Part shown: positions 23,077 to 33,364 of the stretch, one piece after another
Layout: every line of letters begins with the position of its first letter
Position numbering within the stretch: the stretch's first letter is position 1
Assembly (NCBI GenBank): GCA_030562195.1
Contig: CM060199.1
Coordinates: 22,092,338 to 22,156,337 of the forward strand
DNA: 64,000 bases
From: Nipponacmea schrenckii
Lineage: Eukaryota > Mollusca > Gastropoda > Lottiidae
Direction: 5' to 3'
Translations under genes and position numbers: made by a program
The notes under the pieces: generated by a model
The model's database searches: none
What the model was told of the DNA's origin: nothing
The model's input: the letters and a program-made list of their open reading frames with translations, nothing else

Positions 23077-23310
23077 ATTTTGTGTTTTAGTTTAGTTTTG
23101 CTATTTTGTTTTTAGCCCATTTTGGGTTACAACCATTCTGTGATATTGTTTTTAGCATTGTTTTGTTGCCCTTTTTGGGGTTTCTGTGATAATTTTTATT
23201 TTAATATATTGATTTTCTAGTTTTAAATTTTTGTTTTTGTTTAAATCGTTTTCAAGTGCTATATAGCCCGTTTTGGTGCTGATGCACTTTAATACATTTC
23301 ATTTCATTTC

Positions 23311-23322
23311 TGATGCAATCCA
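23311..23322. repeat. LINE target-site duplication, right copy
   Basis: TGATGCAATCCA directly after the last ATTTC of the tail; pairs with 17684-17695. Confidence 0.9.
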
Positions 23323-25560
23323 ATGCAAGACATAACTAAGAGATAGATACTAAGGCTAAACGAAAATAATTGCTACCTATAATCACGTCGACAAATTAAG
23401 TGTTATTAAGGCTAAAATATTAAAGTTTAACCCCTTTTGACCATTCAGTGGCCTCTATCCCCCCTCCCCTTATAATTCTTAGAAACGACACCCATTCCAT
23501 ATACAATTCTATAAAATTAATCGTTAAATGGCTCTTCTTGCTCACTATTTTGACCAAAGTGGTGCTTCAAGAAACTATCTTGAGAAGCCTGGTTTAAACA
23601 CTCATCTTGAGAAATAACAATTTGCATTCACATTTCGGTCTACATATATGGCGCTGTATGAGGTTCGAAAAGAAATTTTGTTAAGGAACAAATCTCAACA
23701 AATAAAGGCAATCCTTTTCTTGGAGACCGATTTTTTAAATTTCCTATTCTTTTCGAATTATTCAAATTTCGATTTTTTTCAAAATTAGGTCACTTTAACG
23801 GCTACGGAAGATGTGACCCACTTAATCTATGACCTTGAAAATTAGGTCAAATAATATTCAATATATTGTCTACGAGTAGGTATTTTTTAATTTGGCTTAC
23901 TTAAAAAATTCATACAGATATGTGTACTTAAATACAGCAAAAATTGATAATTTTCATATTTTCGCCATCTTTAACCGTTACAGGAGGTGTGACCTAATAA
24001 TTTTATGACTTTGAAAACTAGGTCAAAAGATATTCATTATATTGTCTAGATGTAGGTCATTGCAAATTTAGCCTACATACTTTAACGGCTACAGAAGGTG
24101 TGACCCACTTAATCTATGACCTTGAAAATTAGGTCAAATAATATTCAATATATTGTCTACGAGGAGGTATTTTTTAATATGACTTCCTTAAAAAATTCAT
24201 AGAGATAACTGTACTTAAATACAGCAAAGATTGATAATTTTCATATTTTCGCGATCTTTAACCGTTGCGGAATGTGTGACCTAAACATTTTATGACTTTG
24301 AAAACTAGGTCAAATGATATATTGTCTAGATGTAGGTCATTGCAAATTTAGTCTTCATAAATTTTTAAGGCTGTCGTAAAACGTTCATATTTGTAAGCAA
24401 TTTTTTGAAAATTCAAGTCTATGTTAAATGACCTTGACTTTCATTGACATTGAAATTTTCAATGCAGAATGTCCTTGACCTCAGTTACCCATGGGTATGC
24501 TTATATTGGTTGCCAAACTTGAACTTCCGGTTTTATAGGCATCTTAAAATGAACATGTATGTAATCTTTGGACGGCTGTATCACAATCTCTAGCGTACGC
24601 AAAGAGTTGAATTTTACAAATTATCAATGCCCATTTGGTTTTCTTTTTAACGATATATGACAATAATTCATAATCATATTTTTAAAAAAATATTGGTTTA
24701 ATTTTTCGAATGAGGATCTTATTCTTTATGTTTATATTCCCCATCAATATGGATTTTAAAATATAAAAGGACTTGATTTTCTCTATTTAACGATATATGA
24801 TATGGATAGTTTAATACAAAATTATAAATTGTTCAATTTCGCAAAATTAAACGATAATTCCTATTTTTCTGCTAAAATAAGAGTTTTGTGGTTACCATGA
24901 TTGACAGGTGTTAAAAGAGGGTTATACAAGAATGATAATAAAACTGTTGATTTGAACTTTTCACACAGAGGTCATTGAGTCATACATTACAAATTAATCT
25001 CATTATGTAATTTTTTTGAAATTTGAATTGATATTATTGATAAAGTCAAAGTGTGTTGATTGGTCAAGAAATGTTACATTCTCATTTATTTCTGCAAAGG
25101 TTAGACTATAGATACCACTAACCATACGATAACGTTATATTAGACTAAATACCCTTAAAATTAAATAAATCTGTTTTCCGCCTCTCAATGTCGATGCTTT
25201 TGTTTCTTTATTATGTACAATATAACGTGTGTATGTATGTATAAAGTGGAGGTTGTATTAGGTACCTGGAAATTCGTTTTAATTTCCTGTTAATTATTTT
25301 TTTAACTTCGAAATTGAAAGCTTAAAGGTTAAAAGTTTCAAAAGGTTTGAAATCCATGGAATAATGGATCGTTGCCACGCTCGGAATTGTTCACAGTTCT
25401 AGTGTATGCTTCTGATGGTGGTTCAATAAGAGGGCATTGCTTGATTTACTCTTTGCTTTCGCCTTTGGTAAATTTCAATAAATATTCAAGTTTTCTGGCT
25501 GGGTAATTAGTTTTGTGTTCTACAACATATATTTTTCATGAACTTCGGGTAGTTCAGGAC
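23323..25560. other. Intergenic with diverged tandem repeats at 23770-24370
   Basis: Between 23770 and 24370 two ~250-bp units alternate (TTTAACGGCTACGGAAGATG / CTTTAACGGCTACAGAAGG; AATTAGGTCAAATAATATTC twice; TTGATAATTTTCATATTTTCG twice). Each unit consists of two diverged halves around TATGACCTTGAAAA and GACTTTGAAAACTAGG. Further on there are ACCTTGAC / TTCCGGTTTTA words shared with 62570-62720. No gene is supported. Confidence 0.6.
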
Positions 25561-25570
25561 ATCTTTACCA

Positions 25571-26032
25571 TCAAAACATTCTTTGATTGTGATGAGGTTC
25601 ATATCTTGGATCATGATTATAGGCATGTATTGGTGTATACTCTCTTTTAGTTTCATAATAATGAAAATTACTTACCGCTGTTTGATTTTGTCTTAGTTCT
25701 TGATAATTAAGTAAACTAATCGGTGATGATTGATGTGTATTATAATTTCTTCCATAATATTCATCCTTTCCAAATGGTTCTTGTTTACCTACGAATTCTT
25801 CCGTAGATATTTCTTCATTCTCTATACAGGATCTGTGAAGCTGGTTTTGAATTCCTTCTATATCAAATTGTTGTCTATACTCCATATTTGTTAATGATGC
25901 TGTATTAAGCTGTTCTTTAAATTTAATAACTGGTTCTTCCTTTTGGTACAAAATTTTAGTAATGGCTATGGGTAAAGAGTCTTTATATTCTGGCCTAATT
26001 GTGCAATTCATAACTGCGTCACCGGCCCAATA
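25571..26032 (-). CDS. Open frame, unknown protein, no ATG
   Basis: About 150 codons open on the minus strand, rich in Asn, Gln, Glu and Tyr (ending YNHDPRYEPHHNQRMF), without an ATG at the upstream end. The segment after GDAVMNCTIRPEYKD could be the beginning of an immunoglobulin-like strand pattern, which would make this an internal-to-terminal exon, but the evidence is thin. No repeat or transposon domain is visible. It may be a cytoplasmic-tail exon of a receptor or a chance frame. Confidence 0.3.
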   Translation of the reverse strand, partial: YWAGDAVMNCTIRPEYKDSLPIAITKILYQKEEPVIKFKEQLNTASLTNMEYRQQFDIEGIQNQLHRSCIENEEISTEEFVGKQEPFGKDEYYGRNYNTHQSSPISLLNYQELRQNQTAVSNFHYYETKREYTPIHAYNHDPRYEPHHNQRMF

Positions 26033-26329
26033 CAATGATCAGGGGTTTCACTCATATTTTCTAAAGTTTCTATTATTTCACGAACAAACGTGGACAGTCC
26101 AGGGAGTCCAGTCAATATAACTGTTCACTATTCATTAATCTTACGTTTGTATCGTTTTTACTAATGTAATTTCGATCAGACCTACGGGGTAGGGAGACCA
26201 CATTCATCGTAATGCTTCATATTTAGAAGGTGAAATGGGATTTTGTCTAATGCAAGAATGAAAACGCTCTGGATAGATTTACTCAATTCAATGTCATAAC
26301 AACATAAACAAACAATTCTTACTTCAATG

Positions 26330-26465
26330 TTCAATGACGATGTTTCCTTTGGGCTTACGGTTCTAAATTTACAGTACTCAGTAGTTCATAGTTCATTCAT
26401 AATTCACTTATTGTTCAGACATGTAGTTCATTCATAATTCACTCATTGTTCATACAGTTTACAAC
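26330..26465. repeat. Short direct repeats (GTTCATTCATAATTCACT)
   Basis: TTCATTCATAATTCACTTATTGTT and TAGTTCATTCATAATTCACT occur as close direct copies. Non-coding; it lies between the unknown frame and the THAP ORF. Confidence 0.55.
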
Positions 26466-26706
26466 ATTAATAGCAGGTACAAACGATTAAAAAGCCGGGG
26501 CGTAACATACAAGCGATCCCTTTTCCTTTTCCTATTTTCGATTCCGAATTCTTGTTTTTTGGCGTCATTAAGTAAATATGTCCGCCATTACGAGCGTGAA
26601 ATTTCCCTAGCCTCGTTCCCGTTTCCCATATAAGGTAATGGCGTTAAGGCGGAATATTTTTTGTTTACATCAATTTTTCGTCGTTCAACGCTCAAAGTGA
26701 AATAGA

Positions 26707-27255
26707 GTGGATAAAAGAAAATACACGAAAGGTGGAGGAACATCTTGTGCAATCATCGGCTGTACCATTAATAGGCGAAAAATCAACCAGTTGAAGGAAA
26801 TGATGTGTGAAGTTTACCACCTTACCCACGAAAAATGTCCATGTTTGGTACCTTTCCAATTTTTTTCGATGCCGTCAAATGATGGACCAGCTCAACTCGA
26901 ATGGAGGAAGGTCATCAATCGTACATTTCTACCAAAGAAAGTTAATGTTTGTTCTGAACATTTTATTGGAGGAGTTCCGACACCAGAAAATCATATTTCA
27001 AAGCTTGGTTATGAGGCTATTGTTACACCTAGCAGGCGAAAGTTATTGAAGCGTCATGATACAGGTGCGGCTGTGAAGAAACGGAAGTTATCGATAGATA
27101 GGGATGAAAAGGTAGAAATAACAACAAAAATTGTGCATAGTGACATTGAGGACATTTCAATCGATAACATTGAAACCAGCATAGAATTTGATGAAATCTC
27201 TACATCCGATTCCTCTACTCAGAAGTTAGTAGTTCCTTCAATAAATTCTAAATGA
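26707..27255 (+). CDS. THAP-domain zinc-finger protein, start codon unclear
   Basis: 182-codon frame that opens after a TGA at 26698. Its first codon as drawn is GTG, and the first ATG (near 26801) falls inside the domain, so either an upstream exon supplies the start or the ATG has been lost. Residues ~14-100 form a THAP finger: CAIIGC (C-x4-C), a conserved Phe-x-x-Phe-x-Met-Pro stretch, a Trp (LEWRKVI), then VCSEHF with the last Cys and His. THAP fingers bind DNA and occur both in host transcription regulators and P-element-like transposases. The C-terminal half is acidic and Ser-rich with basic RRKLLKRH and KKRKL patches suggesting nuclear location. No catalytic domain follows. Confidence 0.72.
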   Translation: MDKRKYTKGGGTSCAIIGCTINRRKINQLKEMMCEVYHLTHEKCPCLVPFQFFSMPSNDGPAQLEWRKVINRTFLPKKVNVCSEHFIGGVPTPENHISKLGYEAIVTPSRRKLLKRHDTGAAVKKRKLSIDRDEKVEITTKIVHSDIEDISIDNIETSIEFDEISTSDSSTQKLVVPSINSK

Positions 27256-27284
27256 CTATAAGAATTTATTGAAGGAAAGACTAA
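27226..27284. repeat. Hairpin spanning the THAP stop codon
   Basis: TTAGTAGTTCCTTCAATAAA (left arm 27226-27249) pairs with the arm 27261-27284 (AGAATTTATTGAAGGAAAGA...) over 24 bp with 3 mismatches. The loop AAATGACTATA contains the TGA stop at 27253-27255. Confidence 0.7.
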
Positions 27285-27349
27285 CTATAACGATTTTAAT
27301 ATTCTTGTATGTTCTGTAATCCCTCGAATTAACCCTTTTAATTTCCAGA

Positions 27350-27765
27350 TGCCAAAAATTTAACTTTTTTCTACGGCAGTTTTGTCATGACAATAGATGT
27401 CATTATATTAATATTTACGATTCTTTCATTTGTGGGTCTCCTCGTGAAGATGGTATTCATTTAAATAATTTTGGAACTAATATTTTATCTCATATAATTG
27501 TAGATTCGGTTATCAAACAGAACAGAAAATCTAATCCTTATTTATCCTTCAAGATATAACCCACAGGCATTAAATTGCATTTTAAATTCATTTTCAGCAA
27601 CAGCCAGACGTCTATCTTACTTATTGTTTTAAATCATAAAATATGTATAACTTTTTAAAAGGCCACTTAAATGTTTGCCATGCGGTAAATAAAAAGTCTC
27701 AAATTTGCCAACTTATTTCAAATTTTGACATTTTTGGTTTATCTGAAACTCACCTAAATTCGTTC
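27350..27765 (+). pseudogene. CR1/L2-like LINE remnant: ORF1 esterase end and ORF2 start
   Basis: 27368-27559 reads, without interruption, as the C-terminal part of a SGNH-esterase type ORF1 (DGIHLNNFGTNILSH carries the catalytic His-type motif). At 27641 an ATG opens a frame that looks like the beginning of an endonuclease domain (LNVCHAVNKKSQICQLIS then GLSETHLN). It breaks off at about 27765, where the tandem array begins at its stem-loop region. Esterase ORF1 followed by APE endonuclease is typical of CR1/L2-group LINEs. Confidence 0.5.
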
Positions 27766-27782
27766 AAGAATTTGAGAAAAAC

Positions 27783-27798
27783 GGTTCTTTTCAGAACC
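27783..27798 (+). terminator. Orphan histone-type 3' stem-loop
   Basis: GGTTCTTTTCAGAACC with the downstream CTAAGAAAGAGAAAGC, but the gene body that should precede it is replaced by the LINE remnant ending at about 27765. It is the first recognisable piece of the array. A following AAATAAAAC gives an AATAAA-like word that other units lack. Confidence 0.85.
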
Positions 27799-28694
27799 CC
27801 CCAAATCTAAGAAAGAGAAAGCTTTTCAAATAAAACATACATTGCATGAAAAACACATACACACCTATTTGATTTCATGTATTGTACATGTACTCTTTCA
27901 GCATAGGCAGTGGAGGATTGCAGAAAACGTATTCAAAACCGATTTGCAACCAAATTTATTCTTTCCAAACGTCATTCAACTGTGGTATTATGATGTCATA
28001 AAGCCGATATTGTTACCTCCCCCGTTTACATCTGCAAACACACTTCCTGTCCTATTTCCAGTAGATTTCTATGTTTAGATAATCACTGAAGTCGGGCGCG
28101 GCACTACAGACACGCTCGATCATGTGTCCATATCAACACGTCAATTCTTTGCGAAAGTTTTCTGTAAAAAGATATGGAAATCCCCTATCCGATTAAAAGA
28201 CAATACATTATGTACAACGGACAATTTTGATACTCGAAGGAGTAGTCTCTGGCTAAAAATAAGACTTTCCGAGAGACCTTTTTGCAACTAGAAAATGTCG
28301 GCCTGGCCCACTTTTTTAAATGCTAATCGTTTGTTGTGACCAGACCAATAAAAATGGTAGTGGAAAGGTGATTTCGGGCTAACATTTGACATTAGAAACA
28401 GGCTCAAGCGAAGACGAGTTTGAAAATAGTCTCTAGTGGACATCATTTATTTTCTGGCTTCTCTTTAAAATCGAAACATCTACTTTACAACCATGTTTTA
28501 GCTTGCACAAATAATAGATAGGCATACAACAGTAATCAAAAAAAAAGTCGTAAATTAACAATCAACGGTTAATTATAAGACAATAGCTGCTATCCATCCT
28601 TATAATCACAATTCACTTGGCTCGTGATATTTACGGCAGAACTGGTTTATGTCATAACGAGACATTGCTGTCAGTCTTAGAGCTAAGGAAAACA

Positions 28695-28700
28695 TATAAA
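28695..28700 (+). promoter_or_regulatory. TATA box of truncated gene copy
   Basis: TATAAA in the context AAACATATAAACCCCCAGTTG, 85 bp upstream of the ATG at 28780. The same context (AATACATATAAACCTCCAG) precedes every other copy. The probable start site is near TACATCACTTGC, about 30 bp downstream. Confidence 0.75.
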
Positions 28701-28779
28701 CCCCCAGTTGCATGAAAGAATACATCACTTGCTAGTTTTAATCTGATAACTCTTTACAGTCCTACTTGCTTATCTCGAA

Positions 28780-28929
28780 ATGGATTCCATCTCCAGCCTC
28801 CACGTAAACTTGTCTGAAAGCGAATTTCGATTCAGAAGAGCCTGCGAACAAGTGGTTTTGCTCAACAACAAGTTACAAGATCTTCAAGTTAGATACGATC
28901 GGGCAAGACGAGATGAGCTGCGTTCTTAG
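28780..28929 (+). pseudogene. Array gene copy truncated by the Polinton
   Basis: The first 49 codons are those of the array protein (MDSISSLHVNL onward). At codon 50 the reading runs into the Polinton terminus: the native GCGTTCTTTCCGC becomes GCGTTCTT followed by AGTAGTATATG, which gives an immediate TAG stop at 28927-28929. The stem-loop part of this copy is not found on the other side of the Polinton. Confidence 0.9.
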
Positions 28930-28983
28930 TAGTATATGAGCTTACAGATATCCGGCACCTCTCCGCTTCGCTCATATACTACT
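28928..28983. repeat. Polinton left terminal hairpin
   Basis: AGTAGTATATGAGC (28928-28941) and its reverse complement GCTCATATACTACT (28970-28983) flank TTACAGATATCCGGCACC. It is followed by ATTTGCCCACCCGCCCTCCC as at the 10.4-kb terminus. The arm is 14 bp here against 28 bp there, with a different arm sequence but the same inner TTACAGATATCCGG block. Confidence 0.85.
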
Positions 28984-29020
28984 ATTTGCCCACCCGCCCT
29001 CCCTTTTAAATAACCAAAAA

Positions 29021-29404
29021 ATGTCTTTAATAAACATTCACTCTCCTACAACTTATTTCGGATCAGGAGACATTCAAAAATCTCTAACTAAACTTCCTGG
29101 TTTTCCATGGGCTAAATATAAAGGTGAGAAACATCTTCCAGGTCATAATTACACTGGTCCGGGAACTAGGTTAGATTTACGACTAGATGAAAATGATAAT
29201 CCAAAACCAGGTGAAGAACCAGTTAATAGAGTTGATGCTGCTGCACTAAAACACGACAAACTATACAGAAATGAAGACTGACAATTTCGACACGAAGCAG
29301 ACAAACAAATGATAAAAGAATCTATTCCAAATCCCGCATTTAGAGAAAAAGTTGAAAGAGCGTTAATCATAAGATTATTAAAATCAAAAACGAAATTGGG
29401 TATG
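29021..29404 (+). pseudogene. Parvovirus-like PLA2 domain protein of the Polinton
   Basis: It starts at ATG 29021. The calcium-loop motif YTGPGT and the catalytic-helix motif VDAAALKHDKLY (His-Asp pair) are those of the phospholipase A2 domain known from parvovirus capsid proteins and found in some Polintons, where it is thought to help the particle leave endosomes. A TGA at 29279-29281 interrupts the frame. The same frame then continues through HEADKQMIKES to KTKLGMG and runs on, without a stop, into the integrase. Confidence 0.82.
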
Positions 29405-30170
29405 GGAATAGCAGATGAAATTCACAAAGAATTCAGAAAAACTAAAAACTTTTTAAAAGTGAAAGTATTCAACAAAGACGATATATGGTCAGCTGATTTA
29501 ATTAATATGCCCCCAGAAAGAGGTTATAAATATTGTTTAACAGTTATAGATTTATATACAAGATACGCTTGGGTTATTCCTCTAAAAAACAAAACAGGTC
29601 TAACTGTTAAAAAAGCATTTGAAACAATAATGAACATATAAAACCCAAAAAGTTATGGGTAGATCAAGGAACAGAATTTTATAATAAAAATATGAAATCT
29701 TTAGGGTTTGAAATTTACAGTACATATAACGAAGGTAAAGCTGTAGTAATTGAGAGATTTAACAGAACTCTAAAAAACAAATTATTCAAAAAGTTTACAG
29801 AATTAAATTCTCAAAAATGGCTTAAAATATTACCTATTGTTGTCGATGAATATAATAATAAAATTCATTCATCTTTACTCCTACAGAAGCTTCAAAAAAT
29901 CCAGATGTTATAAAATCAATTAACACACAAAACAATTTTGAAAAAGAGAATTTAAATATTAAACTCAAATTTAAAGTTGGAGATCGAGTTCGTATTTATA
30001 AATATAAAAGTAAATTCGAAAAAGGTTATGTTGGATATTGGACGAATGAAATCTTTATTATTGATAAAATTACAAAAACTTCACCACCAACTTATAGTTT
30101 AGTAGATTTACATGGTGAAGAAATCTTGGGTAGATTTTATCAAAACGAACTTCATAAAACTGATTTTTAA
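29405..30170 (+). pseudogene. Polinton integrase (rve/DDE type), frameshifted
   Basis: Catalytic first Asp in WSADLINM, followed by YTRYAWVIPLK; second Asp in WVDQGTEFYN; Glu in VVIERFNRTLKN, giving the D,D-35-E triad of retroviral-type integrases. A C-terminal SH3/chromo-like module follows (FKVGDRVRIYKYKS, GYVGYW) and ends with TAA at 30168-30170. Stops or frame changes occur near 29640 and 29880. The family inserts the linear element into host DNA with 6-bp target duplications. There is no separate ATG: the N-terminus is continuous with the PLA2-like frame. Confidence 0.88.
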
Positions 30171-30174
30171 AAAA

Positions 30175-30519
30175 TGATTATTTTTGAAGAATTCTTACTA
30201 TACCATACTACTGTATGCGTGATGAAATATCATCTCTTAAAAATAAAACAAAGTTTTATGCTATAACTAATATCCACACTTCAGATCAAAGAGGCGTTCA
30301 TCATTCTGCTTTATTCAAAGGGGATTCAATGTATTTTTTGATTCATATGGATTAGATCCAACTAAAGAAATTATTGATTTAAATTATGGTCCAATAAAAT
30401 GTTCTACTTTTCAAATTAAAAAACCAGGAGATAAATTTTGTGGACAACTTTCTCTTTGGGTTTTATATCAATTAAGTTTAGGTAAACCATTTGAACAAAT
30501 AGTATTAAATCTTGTTTAA
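30175..30519 (+). pseudogene. Polinton cysteine protease (adenain-like)
   Basis: Three broken frames carry the catalytic signature of adenovirus-type maturation proteases in the expected order: His in GVHHSA, Asp in FFDSYGLDP, Cys in KFCGQLSLWVLY. Frame changes are near 30215 and 30325. The ~110-residue length is short but in the Polinton range. It would process capsid precursors. It lies 4 nt after the integrase stop. Confidence 0.78.
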
Positions 30520-30523
30520 AAAA

Positions 30524-31875
30524 ATGGCAAATAAATTTGGTCTAGGAAACTTAAAGAATGAAGCTCCTTATTATCGCTTAATAAATTCAAACCATATTTT
30601 GTAGATCAAACTGGAGACACACTTCAAGGTGATATAGATATGAATAATTTCAAAATAACTAATTTAAGATTTCCTCAACAGAAAAAAAGATGCAATAAAT
30701 AAAGCTTATTTAAGTCAAACAACTAAAAGTTTACATCAAAAAATAACTGTATTAGATAAAGATAGTAAAAACCAATTAGAAAACCATCAAAAACTGTTAG
30801 ATTCACATCATAAAAAACTAGAAAGTTATCAACAACAAATAGCTAATATAGTCGATAAAACTCAGTTGGATAGAATAAATTTATTAATATCACAACTAGA
30901 CGAAAAAATTACAAAACAAAAATCAGATATTAAACAACTGATAGGTAACATTAAACCAGGTATAAATGAGGAAAGATTGAAACCTTGAAACGAAACTCAG
31001 TGATGATAATGAACTAACAGAAATTAAAACCTATATTCAACAATAATTAGTTAATGTGGTTGATAAATCTCAATTACAAAATTTAAATTTATTAATATCT
31101 CAACTAGACGATAAAATTACAAAGCAAAAATTGACAACTGACAAGTAACATTAAACCAGGTATAAGGGAAGAAAAATTAAAACAAGAATTAATTAATCTA
31201 GAGACGAAACTTAATGATGACAGTAAACTAACAGAAATTAAAACTTATGTTCAACAACAATTAGTAAATGTGGTTGATGAAACTCGGTTAGAGAGATTAA
31301 GATCATTAATATCCAAATTAGATGATAGCATTACAAAAGAGAAAATAGATTTGAAACAACTAATAGATACTATTAAATAAGGTATTAGCGAAGAGAGACT
31401 GAAACAAGAATTGTCTAAATTAGAAACAAATAATAACAACGAGCTAACAGAAATTAAAACCTATATTCAACAACAATTAGTTAGTGTAGCCGATAAAACT
31501 CAGTTACAAAATTTAAATTTATTAATAACCCAATTAGATGATAAAATTACCAAACAAAAATCAAATGTAAAACAACTAATAGCTAATATCAAACCAGGTA
31601 TAAGCGAAGAAAAATTAAAACAAGAATTATCTGATTTAGAAACTAAACTTAATGATAACAATGAACTAACAGAAATTAAAACCTATATCGAACAGCAATT
31701 GGCTAATGTAAAAGACAAAGCACAGTTAGAGAGATTGAGATCTTTAATATTTCAATTAGATCGAAAACTTGAGACAAGAAACATAAAAAGTGAAAAAATG
31801 ATTCAAGAAATTAATAAAAATTTTCTACCTAAAGAAACTTATTTTACTTTACCCTTTAATGATGGTATTTTTTAG
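30524..31875 (+). pseudogene. Polinton coiled-coil repeat protein (fibre-like), broken
   Basis: It starts at ATG 30524 and then shows four to five tandem repeats of about 72 codons (~216 bp), each with LTEIKTYIQQQL and LNLLITQLDDKITKQ-type segments; repeat starts are near 31012, 31226, 31443 and 31668. The heptad pattern predicts long parallel coiled coils, as in a viral fibre or spike shaft. Internal stops and indels (for example near 30970, 31045 and 31378) break it. The function is inferred from shape and position only. Confidence 0.6.
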
Positions 31876-32390
31876 AAAAGTATGGATTTGTTGCAAAATA
31901 TGTAGGAAGATTAATTGAACCATCTAAATTTAATGGTTTTTTTTGAGAAAACGGCTATTACTATATTATTTCCTTTTAAATTGAAAATAAAATCAGTAAT
32001 TAAAAATGAAGATATAAAACGTATACCAAATGTAATTCGATATAAAGTAAAAAATTTCACAATAACAAAGGCAAGAAAAAACGAAATGGTTAGGACGTTT
32101 TCTGTAGATAGTAGTAAAAACAGAAAACCTATCGAAATCAAACTTGATACAGATTTTGTCGATGGATTGGAATATGATATAACTTTTGATAATGCTAACG
32201 TATTAGTAAATAGTATAGTTAATAGAAAAGAAATACCACTTCTCGTTACTGAATACCATTTATATTTCCTGGATTTGATATTAATGGCAAATGAAAAACC
32301 ACTAAGTGTAAATTTGATAAATAATAAGGATTTACAAAAGGAAGGAAGAAAAAAATATATACATTTTTGAAATGGAAAGAATTTGAACAT
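31876..32390 (+). pseudogene. Polinton protein, possible fibre head region
   Basis: The frame from the coiled-coil gene continues past a stop at 31873 into a globular, beta-rich-looking segment, mainly 31915-32370 (VEYDITFDNANVLV-like composition, alternating hydrophobics). Position at the end of the coiled-coil protein suggests a C-terminal head domain. I do not recognise a fold, and 31,880-31,960 contains frame changes including a T-run. Confidence 0.4.
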
Positions 32391-32702
32391 ATAAGATTTT
32401 ATTTTGATTTTGATAATATGTTTACTTCAATTGATATTCATAAATCTGAAGTAAATAAAGCATTTGTAACAGTTCCCATATTTATAAAAGAAAATGATGA
32501 AAATAGAGATTACTTTGCACGTTTTAAAATAGAAAGTATAACAGAACTGATACCAGAGTCAAGAATTTTACCTAAAAATGTTAATTATATACCTCAATTA
32601 GAGATAACAATTGTTATAGAATATCTTGGTTATAAAAACAAAGGCCATCGAATATTTATGTTTACGAGAAACATTGGTTTACCACAAATACAGTTAATTT
32701 AA
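32367..32702 (+). CDS. Unassigned Polinton protein, 111 codons
   Basis: ATG 32367 to TAA 32702 in a new frame that overlaps the end of the previous one. The Phe/Asp-rich start (FYFDFDNMFTSIDIH) and ITIVIEYLGY suggest beta strands. It may be the continuation of the previous protein after a frameshift, or a separate small virion protein. Confidence 0.4.
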   Translation: MKWKEFEHIRFYFDFDNMFTSIDIHKSEVNKAFVTVPIFIKENDENRDYFARFKIESITELIPESRILPKNVNYIPQLEITIVIEYLGYKNKGHRIFMFTRNIGLPQIQLI

Positions 32703-33364
32703 TTCTTAAAAAATGAATACCGAAGAGTTAAACACACAGAATTTACAAGATGTTATAAGGCGTAAACAAAAAGAGTTAGAAGGAGAATTCAATCATTACA
32801 AAAAGTTAACAAAATGTTGGAGTAAGATAGACACTACTTTTAAAACTGTAAGTGTTATATCAGCTTGTCTTATAGCAACAGCAACTAGTATAACAGGAAG
32901 TATTTCTCTTCCAATATTTATTCCAACTATCTTAGGAGCTCTTACAGCTATTCATGTGGTTTAATTACTATTGGGTTTACCTCTAAAAAGAAATTATATT
33001 ACAAAACCATATCAAATTTAATAAGAACATATGAAGAGTTTATTTTCAAAATGGGATATATCAATTTTTAACATTTTGAGAAAAGGGCAAAAATCTCTCA
33101 TACATTTGCGAATTAAGATAAATAAACTTATACCAACTGATTCTATAAAGATCAAAGGTTGGATTCTTGTCATTGAATTACCTAAAATCTCTGAATGAAA
33201 TTTACCAATTAATAGGAACTTGAAAAATATTTTCGTTTCAAAATGGGATATATCCACTTTGGTTTCAAAATGGGATATATCCACATTAGTTTCAAAATGG
33301 GAATATGCTTAGATTATTTAAACAAGGGACTCATCCCAAATAGCATACAGCTTGTGACAACAGA

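Larger units (their letters stand above)
17696..23310 (+). mobile_element. Full-length I-type LINE (non-LTR retrotransposon)
   Basis: Bounded by 12-bp target duplications (TGATGCAATCCA). It has a GC-richer 5' UTR (17696-18214), ORF1 with zinc knuckles, ORF2 with endonuclease, reverse transcriptase and RNase H, a 3' UTR (23077-23290) and an (ATTTC)n tail at 23296-23310. An RNase H domain together with an APE-type endonuclease and a CCHC ORF1 places it in the I group (I/Nimb-like); the exact clade needs a tree. ORF2 is disabled by frameshifts and an internal deletion, so this copy cannot be autonomous, although ORF1 is open. A second 3' part is at 6847-8724. Confidence 0.93.
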
